Shown piece after piece: positions 1-12,300 of a DNA stretch of 64,000 nt. Source of the stretch: Ursus arctos (taxonomy: Eukaryota; Chordata; Mammalia; Carnivora; Ursidae); NCBI RefSeq assembly GCF_023065955.2, contig NW_026623008.1, forward strand, positions 17,790,001-17,854,000. Reading direction: 5' to 3'. The translations under genes were made by a program, and so were the position numbers. The stretch's first letter is position 1. Every line of letters begins with the position of its first letter. Under the pieces are notes generated by a model that made no database searches, was not told where the DNA came from, and worked only from the letters and a program-made list of their open reading frames with translations.

Positions 1-220
1 CTGATGCTTTTGGTAGAGTGAGAGAGAATTTGGTAATCTGTGCTAGAGATTATATTGCTGAGAAACCGTTAGGGAATACTATTTTTTTAAGTAGTAAAGA
101 ATATATATGTATTTAAGCCCCTATGGTAGACTTAAAAAATACTAATTTAATGAGTTTTAGGTTGGTTGGTTGGCTTGTTTTGAAGTAACCTGTTTCTCTT
201 CCTGTCATGTCTTTTTGCAG
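1..220 (+). other. SRRM1: SRRM1 intron, 3' part only
   Basis: This is the downstream end of an intron whose donor lies before the window. It ends in a pyrimidine-rich stretch and CTTTTTGCAG at 211-220. I see no repeat in it. Confidence 0.9.
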
Positions 221-391
221 AATCCAGACTCCAAAATGATGCAAATCAACCTGACTGGGTTTTTGAATGGAAAAAATGCTAGAGAATTTATGGGAGAACT
301 GTGGCCCCTGCTCTTAAGTGCACAAGAAAACATCGCTGGAATCCCTTCTGCTTTTCTAGAACTGAAGAAAGAAGAAATAAAACAGAGACAA
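221..391 (+). CDS. SRRM1: SRRM1 exon: second half of the PWI domain
   Basis: 171 nt, phase 0 to 0, 57 residues starting NPDSKMMQINLTGFL and ending KKEEIKQRQ. This is the C-terminal part of the PWI fold, with the helix around FMGELWPLLLSAQENIAGIP. The PWI motif itself (Pro-Trp-Ile) lies in an upstream exon outside the window. Donor CAA|GTAATA at 392. Confidence 0.96.
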
Positions 392-3300
392 GTAATAGCC
401 TTTTCTCATTTGTGTAGTGTTGATTTGAGAGTGTAGTATCCAGACTTAGCAGACACTTTAAATTTTACATGACCTAGAGCTAGGATCAGCATGTTGGGTG
501 TTTTGTTGTTGTTGTTGTTGTTTTGCTGTAGTATAATCAAACATTCGGCTTTGTTCTCCACTCCTTCCCCCCAACCCCAATCCCAACCCAAACATTGAGG
601 TTAAAATGTCGTTTTCCAGGGCACCTGGGAGGCTCAGTTGGTTGAGCGTCCCAACTCTTGGTTTTGGCTCAGTTCGTGATTCCAGGGTCATGGGATATAG
701 CCCCTAGGGACTCCATTCCCCACGGGGTGTCTGCTTCTCTCCCTTACCATCTCCCTCTGCGCTTTCCCCTCCTCGTGCACACACGCACTCTCTCTAAAAT
801 AAAGTCTTTTAATAAAGTGTCATTTTTCCGGAGTCCAGTAATTTGGTAGATAAATTTTTTTTTTAAGATTTTATGTATTTGTTGGAGAGAGAGAGAGAGC
901 TTGCGCATGCACAGGCAGAGGGAGAAGCAGGCTCTGCGCTGAGCAAGGAGCCAGATGTGGGACTCAATCCCAGGAGTCTGGGATCTTGACGTGAGCTGAA
1001 GGCAGACACTTAACTGAGCCACCCAGGCACCCAAAATATTTTTTTAAATATGTGCATATTTCTAGTTTAGAAGAAAATTTGAACTTTAATAACGTAAAAG
1101 GTAAGCACAGGTTCTTCACATCGGTAGTGTATGTTAAATCACAGAAGGGTAAGATGAATGTGAAAATGATTTTAAGTAAACTTGAGACTAATCTTGTTGA
1201 AAAGCAGAGGCCGATGAAATGATTTATAGCATCGGTATTTATTAGAGGTGCAAAGTCTTCAGTTTGTTTGTTGATCTCAAATGTCCAGCTGTATTTACTT
1301 TGAAAACTTGATCTTTGCAGATTGAACAAGAAAAGTTGGCATCTATGAAAAAGCAAGATGAAGACAAGGATAAGAGGGATAAGGAAGAAAAAGAAAGCAG
1401 CAGAGAAAAAAGGGAGAGGTCTCGAAGCCCAAGAAGGTACAACACAATGTATGCATGCCTAGTGTTTCGCAAGTACTTTAGAGGGTAAAATATCCTGTGG
1501 GTAGAAAGTTGCACAGTTAAAAAGGAAGCTAACGGCACTATTCAGAGAAATTTCTTCCATCATCTACAATTTTCATGGTGGACTAAGTCTTGTCTCTGGC
1601 CTAAAATATTTGTTTTGTTTGAGACAGATCATTTGACTATAATAATTGTCTCTAAAGTCTTGGTGAATTATACAATTCTTAATTCCTAAATCAAAATCGA
1701 GACTTGGCCTTCTCTATTGCATTTGTTTAAATATGGCATTAAATTATTTTAATCTGCTCCAACTCTTTTCTGTCCTTTTTATTAGAAATCTGTGCCCATT
1801 AGCCATTCATATACTTACCTAATTCCCTGTTCTGCTTTTCTTAGATTGTTGTCTTGAACCCAAAACAGATCATTTATTTGTTTTCTTCTTCTTTCCAATG
1901 AGACTATGGTTAGGTTCCCATTTTTAAACCTACGACTCAGCTTCTACTGTATTTGTGGTGAAAGGTGAGAATTCTACTAGGCTTTTCATTTTTAGAGTTC
2001 TGCTAATTTTTTCATGAATCTGTTGGACTTAGTAAAGGGAGGAGAAAATTTGTTCATTTTAATTAGTATATTTGGTATGAAAACCTCCTTATCAGGGAAG
2101 CGTACTGTTTCTAGAGTTAAGCACATCACAGTGATAACTACTTAGCTGTTGATGAACCAGATCGGCTGTTTTACTTCAAGTTAGGGAAACCATTATTGTA
2201 AAGGAAAGGGGGCTTCTCCTTTTTCAAAAAGGCTGTGTAGGTTTGACATATTTCTCTTCTCTTCCAAAGAGCATATTACTTCAATTCCCCTAGTCATTTT
2301 TCTGGAATATCTAGACTACCTGACAGACTCTGTGGTGGGATCTGTCTGCATCTAAACTGTTTCGTTGGGCTTGAGTTATTATTACGGAATATCTCTTTAC
2401 TTTCAAGCGTTCTCTTCCTCTGAAAAGTTGGTCTTTGGTGTCCTCGTCTCTGGGAATGATTAAGAATCTAAATCTAGAGTCCTAGGTCAATGCTTTCCTC
2501 TTAAAACTGGTATACCGGAGAATATTGTTACCCTTTGTTTGCTTGCCTTTCTGGTTTTCTTTTGGCCCTTCCCCTGTTAAGTAAATATGACAGGATACCT
2601 TATTTTCACAAGGAATTTCTCAGGTATAAACAGCAGTGGTGTAATTAAAAAGATTCTCACTTTGCCCTTTGACCCTCTCTCCCAATCCACATGATTCAAA
2701 AACCTGAAAAAAATTACTTTTATCCTAGACGCAAATCCAGATCTCCTTCCCCTAGAAGACGATCTTCCCCTGTCAGGAGAGAGAGAAAGCGCAGTCATTC
2801 TCGATCTCCCCGTCACAGAACCAAGAGCCGGAGTCCTTCCCCTGCTCCAGAAAAGAAGGAAAAAACTCCAGAGCTCCCAGAACCATCAGTGAAAGTAAAA
2901 GAACCTTCAGTACAAGAGGCCACTTCTACTAGGCAAGTATATAAAAATTCATTTATAAATATCACAGCTTTAGGCTAGTATTAACTGACTAATAGAATAA
3001 CTCTGAGTTACAAATACAAAATTACTTGGTTATTCCCCCCCCCTTTTTTTTAATCATAAAATCAGCTTGTTGAAAAGATTCCAATTCTGCAGGAGAGTTT
3101 AAGTAAAAGGCCCTAAAGGTGACCACTGCTATCGGTTGGTTGTACTGTTTCAGATATTTTATATATTGTAAATTGTTTTTTTCCCAGTGCTGTGGACAAC
3201 TTTGTATTCTTAAGAATGTATGTGGTTAGAATTGCTAGTTAACTACTTTTAACTTTCACTAATGTGTATATATCTTTTTGGAGCTAAGGGGAAGTCTTCA

Positions 3301-6300
3301 TGGATTTTGAAAACACTTTAAAAAGAAAAATAACTTTATTACATCATTGTATTGTGAGTTAGGAGTCTGAGCTGCAGAAGGGAAAAAATAAGCTTTTTGT
3401 TTCTACAGTGACATCCTGAAAGTTCCCAAACCCGAACCTGTACCAGAGCCTAAAGAACCTTCTCCGGAGAAAAATTCCAAAAAAGAAAAGGAGAAGGAGA
3501 AGACCCGACCAAGATCTCGGTCACGTTCCAAATCAAGATCCCGGACACGGTCTCGCTCTCCTTCTCATACTCGACCTAGACGGCGTCATAGATCCCGGTC
3601 AAGGTGAGCCGTGGCTTCAGGACCGATCTAGACCTTGAGTTTTACAGGCTACTTACTTTTTTTTTTAAAGATTGTATTTATTTATTTGACAGAGAAGTGA
3701 GAGAGGGAATACAAGCAAGGGGAGTGTGAGAGGGAGAAGCAGGCTTCCTGCCGAGCAGGGAGCCCGATGCGGGGCTCGATCCCCAGGACCCCGGCATCAT
3801 GACCTGAGCCGAAGGCAGATGCTTAACGGCTGAGCCACCCAGCATGCCCCTATATGCTACTTTCTGGGTAGAATTAGATAAATAATTTCAGAGCAGTAGA
3901 AAGCATTTAGTACAAATGCTATTCTTTGGACCTACAGAGAGAATTTGAGGACATTTTTGTGCACCATAAAAATCTCTACATAAATGGAAAATTGTATGCC
4001 TTGAAGTTCATTTTTAAAATATAGCTGTTGAGAAAGCTGTGTCAAGGAATTCATTCCTTGCTCTTGTTTATTCAGGCCCTAATTCTGTTTGTTATGGCAG
4101 ATCGTACTCACCTAGAAGGAGGCCAAGTCCGAGAAGGCGGCCATCTCCTCGAAGAAGAACCCCGCCAAGACGAATGCCGCCTCCACCCAGGCATAGAAGG
4201 AGTAGATCTCCAGTGAGACGGTAAGGGCTTTCTTTTTTTCTTGTTCTTTTTCCTTTCCTTTCCTTTTTTTCTCTTTCTTTTCTTTTTTCTTCTTTAATCT
4301 GGAAGTGTCAGTACATGAAAGTGCACCACATTTCTTCAGGTTAATATTTGAATTAGTTTGTTCCCCTGGAATAAAGAGCTCGTGAGTGATTCTAGGTGAT
4401 GCCTTCTAAAGAGCCTCTCGTTTGAGGTTTAATTTGCAACGAAACGCAATGCTAGTGCCTTGGGGCGGGGGGAGGACAGATTGACCATTTTACTGGTACT
4501 TCGTGTTAACTTACCCTTTTAGAACCCGAGATCTCCTAGGAATAAGGGAATTTGCCACCCTCCCTCTTCCTTTGGTTTTTAATTATCACTGGCTTCCGAA
4601 AAGCAGATGACCACAGCCAGTAAGCTACTTTTACCAATATTAAAATAACCTATTTGCAATTATATTTTTGTTTTAAATGTTTTTTTCTCATTACAGAAGT
4701 GACTGTTTATAAAATTTCAAGCAAATAACAAAGGGAAAGTTACCCGTAGTCCCATCCCATGGATATAGCCATTTTTAGCAGTTTGATGTCTAGGTGTTTT
4801 TGAAGAGATTAGACATAAGAGTAACCCTATCGGTACCAATGTTCTTTTCTTAAAAATCATTTTAAAATTGGCATGAGGTAAACCGTTTGGATGTATCCCT
4901 TTTAACAAAAAGATGTTGCTAAATCTGCCCAAAGTAGAGGCCTGGTGCACTGGTAGCAGAGTTTTGCGCCTTCTTTACTTCTTGAAAGGAGATGTGATGA
5001 TGTGCTTCAGATTATCCTTAGCACAGAATTTTCTGTTCTGAGTCTTTTAAGATTTTTGTAGGGATATGAATCTACTTGGATAGAGAGAGGGGAGATAATA
5101 AGCTCCGTGATTTTTCTTTCTGCAGTCAGGTTTTTCTGAGTCCCGTATTTTTTCAAAAGAAAATGTGTGGGGAGAGGGTTGTGATATAATGAACCATTTT
5201 TATGATTACCGCTAAAAACGATAGACTTGGTGTTACTACTGACAAATGAGACGAATGGTGTAAATGGTCAGTAGATTTAGGCATCACACTTTTCTAAAAT
5301 TGGTTATTTTTTTTTAGGAGAAAAGTAATGCTGGTGCTTTCTAGTACAAGATTAGTGGAAACAGCTATTTCTTATATTGGAGTTTTGCAAATAGCGTGTT
5401 TTAATTGTGCTTACTGAGCCATTTAGCAGTCAAAATATTTTGCAGATTGTGTAAGATTCCCTTTCAGCCAGTTTTTATCTCACACTTAAGGTAGGGTTTC
5501 TTTTTTTCAGGTTCTCAGGAATTCTTCCGCCAAAGGTGAATTCTGCAGGTACACATAATTGCAACAGAACTTACCACAAATTTTGCCGCAGAATTCGAGA
5601 GGCCCCTGCTTCTAAGTTTATGTAGCTAAATGAATTCCTAACCCTGCTGCACATCTTTTTTTTTTTTTTAAATGCGACCTAAAGGTTGTTTGACGTTGTG
5701 CTATTAAGTGGAAAATACTTTGCCACCCAAATTTTGTACGCAAACTCCAAACAGTGATGATTTTCCTAAGGAAGAAAGAGACTGGTTAGTTACCATATTA
5801 TAGCACTCATCGTGACATATTGTGTAACTGGAAAGACAACTCAAACAGAAGCACTTATCAGAATAAGTTATTCACATTTAGTGTCAGAACTAGCTGTTTC
5901 CTGTCCTAGGTTGTGGTTTTGTTTCCCATTTTTTTAAGACTTATTTATGTGCTTAGCTACATAAACTCAAAAGTTGGATAAAAATAGCTGTATTTTTGTG
6001 TAAACTGTACATACCTGTAAGGTCGTTCTTGGCAAGTATGCAGTTAATGAATGCGAATACTTCATTCCACAGAAGAAGGCGTTCATCAGCCTCCTTGTCT
6101 GGAAGTAGCTCATCATCCTCTTCGTCTCGTTCCCGGTCACCGCCAAAGAAGCCGCCTAAGAGGACATCCAGCCCCCCTCGAAAAACTCGTAGGTTATCTC
6201 CTTCAGCAAGTCCTCCCAGGCGAAGGCACAGGCCATCACCTCCAGCAACTCCACCGCCAAAAACTCGTCATTCCCCAACACCCCAGCAGTCAAACCGTAC

Positions 6301-9300
6301 AAGAAAAAGTCGTGTTTCTGTCTCTCCAGGGAGAACTTCAGGTAAAGGTAAAAATCAGACGCATAAAAAACAGTTTGTTCATTCTTCATTTGGCTACAAA
6401 GTGCCCAGTCAGTTGTTGCTGCCCCTCCCCCTTCAAAGCGTGGAGTAGCTGGGTAAAATGTGTGCGTGTGATATTGTTTGTAAATTTGCTTGTCACCTTT
6501 TCTTTCCTGCTTTAAGTTCTTGGCGTTTGTTGAAATAGAGTAGAGTTCACGGGTAAATGTGTTTTGTTTTTAGCAGTTGCCCTCTGGCATCGAGTAGGTA
6601 GAGAAATGCAATACCAGCCGGGGGCTGAGTTGGGGTAACTTACCAAAGTTTGCCTTGTCTTGATAAGGGATCATTTTATTACTATGAGACCAGTTAACTT
6701 TTTTCCCCCTGAAGATTTTTTTGTTTGATATCTTATTTGAGGACTTCATATTCTGTTTTAATTTTTTCTTGGCCACATTGTGCTGCCTAGGGAAGAACAT
6801 GGTGTCTTCTTAAAAGCTGATTTGTTTTTTAATTTAGGCTCTAGGCAGGGTTCTTCTGAGTGTCGTCCTTGGTTTATTCTGCAGATTGATCTGAGGAATT
6901 TATGATCTGTGATCCTGCCAGGCAAGTAGACTGCTGTATTAGCCTGAGTGAAGCTTGTGGTGTATCGGGGTCTGTTCTTTAGCATAAACACACAAGGAGA
7001 AAAGCAGTAGGATCGCCTTGGGCCTCTGGTGTTTGGGGCTGAGATGATAGCCTGAAGGGTGAGTAGTGGGGGAGGGGAAATCCTAAAAGCTGCTATAGTA
7101 ACTGATTTTTGAGAAGCAGTCTGTAGGTTGATCTATACTGGGCTTGCTCTGATCACATCTAAATTTTCAGGTTAGAAAAAGAAAATGGGGATGATCAAAG
7201 TTTGGACTATTGAGGTATAGACAAGCCATCAGAGTGACGGGGAAACTGGCAGCTAATGCTAATCTGTAAAGAATAATATGTAAATTATTTTAATTTGGTG
7301 ACTGTATAATTAAATATGTGGTCATTTTTGTTGCATTCGCTCTTTACACCTAGACAGACAGCTGGATTAGAATAGACTCATTTGGGTCTTCCCAGGTTCA
7401 GACTTAATTTAAGTATGGGAGTGGGCCTTAGGGTCACTTATTTTTGTAACCTCATGTTCCATACTACGTTTTGTTCAAGATTAGGACAGTTTCAGTAGTT
7501 TCCAGCCACCGTGTCCAAATCTGATGCCCATTGTCCTAACCAATTTTTTCTTTTTCTGTGAAGTGTTTGTATTTCTGAATTTTTTTTTTTCATCTGGAGC
7601 CAGAAAGCTCTCTAGTGAAAAAATATGAAAGTTCCCACCTGTTACTTTGCAAAAAACACATCAAGTTAGGATTTTTCTATTTACATTATAGCCAAGAGTA
7701 ATAAAAGTATCTGAACGGGAGGGCTGAATCTTTGTTAAAATGGGTTGCTAAGAATTAACTTTTTTCAGAGTCTACTGAGGCACCAACCTCTTGCGTTTTG
7801 ATACATTCTCAAGGGGAGTGGGCCACTGCTTTCCAAAAAAAAAAAAAAAAAAAAAAGTCAGTGGATATGCACATAGGAGAGAAATAAGTCATGGTGGAAG
7901 ACAAAGAAGTAGTTATATTCCCATGGATTCTGGGACAGGTCTTCCATGTCCAAACAAAACATAGCCAAAGAGACACACTGGGCAATATAGTCAGAGACTG
8001 CCTTGTGTTTACTGAAGCTGAATTTGGCTCTGACTGCTTGGAAATAACATTTTACAGTAAAATGATCCCGGTCCTGTGTGGTGAAATTTCAGAGGTAGAA
8101 CAGACTTTAGAGATTGTCATCAAGAAACCAGTCCTTAGGTTAAGTGATTTGTTCAAGGTCAGGCAGTCAGGACTAAAATTTGGGTTTTCATTTCCCAGTA
8201 GAAAAATGTATACTTTGCCCAACTTTCCTGCCCCAGAATGCTTGTTTTGATGGCTAGAGGTGGGAGATGCAGGGCAGGGTCAAGTTCTTCAGTTTCTGTA
8301 CCTGGTGGTAGGATTTCAGAGATTTCTTTTTACAGTACACCACAGCTAATAAGATCAGTGACACCATTGAAGTGTAATAGACTTAATTTGTATATTTCAT
8401 GTGGTAGTTACCAGGCAGGACTTTTAATATTGGGCAAATGGTATAGGAAGGATGCAGGGAAAGTATTTGGGGGAATTTAGAGGTAAATAATTTTGGACTG
8501 TACATTCTCATCTGAAAGGATCTTCAGGAAGCATTTTGTAATCAGTGGCCTGTTAATTAAATTGGCATTATCTTAGTACATAAAGTATTGCTTTGAAATC
8601 AGTGGGATATTTAATGAAGTATATTTACAGAGAGTTTAAACCTATTGTAATTTTAGGATGGGGTCTGTTTAACCCTATAAATTGTATTCTGTAGACAATG
8701 ATTATTTCACCAGTTCTGGTAACCGTGACTTATCTTTACAAGTGATCGTTTGGACAAGTCTGGGAGATTAATAATTAATAGGACTGCTGAAGTAAATTTA
8801 AAATTCTGGTTTTTCATTTGACTTAGAAGATTTCTGACTTTATGCTAGAATGATTTTGTCCCTTGAATACTAAAAATAAAACATTAACACAATAAACTAT
8901 AAAATCCAGATAATATTCAGATGAAACATTAACTGTTAATACTACGATTCAATCAATCATCATAAACCAGCATAGGGGTATATAAATAGATACTCGTTCT
9001 AGTGGTGTGGATATTTTGACAGGAAGCCATTCGTGAGAGATTGGATCAAGATAAAATTGAAAATACATATTTCTGTGGGAAAAAATATGTATGTTCTAGT
9101 TCAGTTGTGTTTATTCAGTTGGCATTTGTCAACTGTCTTGCAAACACAGCCACATTTTTAATGTGTCTTAGAGGAAAATGCATTCTGACATTTAGGCGTC
9201 TTCCAAACATGTTTTGGAACCCAGTTCTCTTAGGTGATAACTTGACCATTTGGGGTTTATAGATAACTGGATGCCTCTAATAACTTTTCAAGAATTAAAC

Positions 9301-12300
9301 ATTAACTGACACTTTAGAGAAGACTGACCAGAAAAATAGCCTCAAATCCTTAAAAGTATAAAAGTAATTGTATTTTATTTCTTTGAATTTGTTAAAGTAC
9401 AAGTTTTAAATGCATTTTTGCTGCCATATTTCATGATAACTAATTAGGTTTTAACCGTTTTTTAACCAAATCCAGTGCTTTGTCAAAAACACTTTCTTAT
9501 TAGGTAGAATCTAATAAAATGCAGGTTATTCAGAAAGTATCATGGTTTAAAAAAATAAAAAGGGCACCTGGTGGCTCAGTCAGTTAAGCATCCGACTCTT
9601 TGATTTTGGCTCAGGTCATGATCTCAGGGTCGTGAGATCAAGCCCTGTATTGGGCTCCGTGCTCAGCAGGGAGTCTGCTTGTGATTCTCTCTCTCTCTGC
9701 CTCTCCCCTCCCTCCTTGCTTGATCTCACGTATGCTCTCTTAAATCTTAAAAAAAAAAATCTTTAAAAAAATATTGTAAATTCTTCAGTTTGACTACTTT
9801 AGCAAAGATGAGATTTCTGTTTTAGATCGCTAGCTGTGTAAGTTACTGCCCCTTAGAATAAGCCTTTACAGATTCTGAGTATGAGCGTGTTAAAAGAAAT
9901 GTATCTACATTCTGGGTCAACATCCCATGGTAATTGTTTTAATCAAACAAAACATAAATAAGGATCCTCAGGGGATCATACTGTCTTCAAATTTAGTTCT
10001 TAGCAGCATGGTCTCAGATGATGTTTCAGGTTAATCTGTGGTAAGATCGATGGTTCTATTTGTATATACTTTTCATTTTAGTTGAAGCACTGGATAGATA
10101 CTATAAATAGAGCTGGTTAATTGGTGGAAATTAAAGGCTGTGCTCTAGAAATAGAGTCTTGGGTTCCGATCCTAATTCACTTTAATTATTTATGTGACTT
10201 TAGTTGACGTTAATAACTTCTTTTTAAGCCTCAGATTTCCCCTCCTGTAAAATGGGAGGTAATACTAGCAACAGTACTTATTAGCGCTGCTTAATAATAC
10301 AGCAGGCATACAAAAGACAGTTGCCATAATTTCCCACGCAACTTGGAAAAGAGACGTTGACTAATTCATAAGGTGCTCACAGCTCTCCTACTACCTTAGG
10401 TATATTTCAGCGCTGCTGCCCCCCCCCCCTTTAAGCTAGCAAAGAATCCTTCAGCCTTAGTATTTATTTTTCCTGTTGTGAGGGTTTACTTTGTTCTGCG
10501 TAGTTTAAACCTCTCATGTTACTATGAAGGTTGTATTGGTACATAAAGAATCTTTAGTCTCTTGGTGGCTAACTCATTCCTCTTCTCCGGAACAAATCTC
10601 TTTCTGTGAAGATTTCATCAGATCTTATTTCTTAACCATTTTATCAGTTTTTAACTTTTCTGAACCCAGGTATACTTGAGTGTTTGGAAGCTGTCGTGCT
10701 GATGAGGCCTCTCTAGTTGCGTGTGTGTATTTTTAGGTTATGGGGTAGCGCCCAGAGGTTTACTGAATTGAATGTTACACGTATCTCCTACACAGAGCTT
10801 CTGCTGCGAAACAGCGACTCAGTTTCTCTTAACTGGCATTTCTTTTGAGAGAATATTCAGATTCAAAAATCATTATAGAGCTTTTCAAGTCTCTTCACCA
10901 AACATTTAATTTATTATGAAAGTATTGATTTATTATTTAATTATCAAATTCTTTATAAGAATAGTCACACCTGTTGTACCATTAAGACTGTCCTGTGTGG
11001 CTTTGTTTGTTGTTGTCTTGTTTTGCTTTCCCATGTATGTATTTTTTTTCTTACTCTTTTTAGTGACAAAACATAAAGGTACTGAGAAAAGAGAGTCCCC
11101 TTCACCAGCACCTAAGCCTAGAAAAGTAGAGTTATCTGAATCGGGTAAGTTTTTGTGGGTTGGTTTTTTTCTGTGTGTGTGTTAAACTGAACTAGATTTT
11201 TTGCACATTTCGTTATCCCCTCTGGTTAAAAGTTTAATTATAGGATATGACTTAAGAGCTACGGCTCTGAAGTGAGACCAACCTGCTTTGAATCCCCAGC
11301 TTCACTACTTAACTGCTTTTTGTTTAATTACTTAATTTATCTGACCCTCACTTCTTTCCTCTGAAATGCAGATAACAGTACCATCCTGTAGGTTTTTGAT
11401 GATTAACTGAAATAATGCCTATAAAGTCCTTAGCACGTAGCTTGACCTATAGTAAATAAATTTTGATTACATTTGGTGGACAGAGTATAAAGTCAGCATT
11501 TAAATTGGTATTTTAAAGCTCTTTTTTTTTTTGTAAGAAAAAAAATCTACATATATAGTATTGCTTGACCCAGTGAGATAGAAGTTAAAGAGACCATTTT
11601 CCAATTCAAGTATGTTATATGTTCTGTATGCGTAACTAAAGGAACACTTTCTAAATGCATCCATCTTTCAGAAGAAGATAAAGGTGGCAAAATGGCTGCG
11701 GCAGATTCTGTGCAGCAGAGACGTCAGTACAGACGACAGAACCAGCAGTCCTCATCTGGTACGGATATGGATTCAACTGTTTTCTGTGTATCCCCATGAA
11801 AAATACTTGAAATACAAATCTCCATCCTGTAGTGAGTGCACTTAGGAGAAATATGTGCCTATGCAGAAATCTGTTCAAGGGGAGGAAGTATTACTTCTGG
11901 TTTTTGGTTTTAAGTCCTTTCTTAAAACTTATTTTTCTTTTAAATTGTTATAAACAGTAGATCTTTGCAGTACAATAGTAAAACAGACAGGGGTATAAAA
12001 TTTGGAAAAGTGTAATTCTTTCCCCAATCCCTAGTCTTACTCCCAAAAGCTTATCTTCAGAAAATTTCTGTGCTGTGTATAAGGATCTGTGGTTTAAAAA
12101 GGCATTAACAGAAAACACCAAAAAACCTGCATAAGCCCAAACTTTATGTTGCCTCCCTTTTTAACTTACTGTATCTAGATATCCTTCCCTGTTCTTGGAT
12201 CTAATTTTTTAAATAGCCAAAACCTTTTACTGTAATAATTAATGTACTATAATTTATCAAGCCAGTCACGTACTTGGACGTTTAGGTTGTTTCTAGGTTT

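Larger units (their letters stand above)
392..1320 (+). other. SRRM1: SRRM1 intron with two Can-SINEs
   Basis: GT-AG intron holding a plus-strand SINE at about 619-815 and a minus-strand SINE at about 855-1034. A short GTT repeat lies at about 503-521. The acceptor is ATCTTTGCAG at 1311-1320. Confidence 0.93.
4221..6072 (+). other. SRRM1: SRRM1 intron, 1.85 kb, with polypyrimidine tract and cryptic exon candidate
   Basis: Starts GTAAGG, followed almost at once by an uninterrupted C/T tract (4228-4296). It holds a possible cassette exon at 5511-5548 (separate entry). No SINE was seen. The part around 4690-4850 resembles an old interspersed repeat I could not assign. Confidence 0.9.
6348..11063 (+). 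other. SRRM1: SRRM1 intron, 4.7 kb, the longest in the window
   Basis: GT-AG. Contains an A-run (7835-7856), a possible MIR-like stretch (about 8040-8240), a Can-SINE (9562-9772), a MIR-like element (about 10135-10330) and a C-run at about 10420. The rest (6348-7830, 8250-9560) shows no recognised feature and only short chance open frames. Confidence 0.9.

Noticed and set aside
2937..2942. GT donor (GTATAT) near the end of the exon at 2729
   Set aside because: Joining at 2936 would put TGA in frame at once; the GC donor at 2933 restores the conserved protein.
6156..6389. Minus-strand 77-codon frame over the exon at 6073
   Set aside because: Antisense shadow of an RS-repeat exon.
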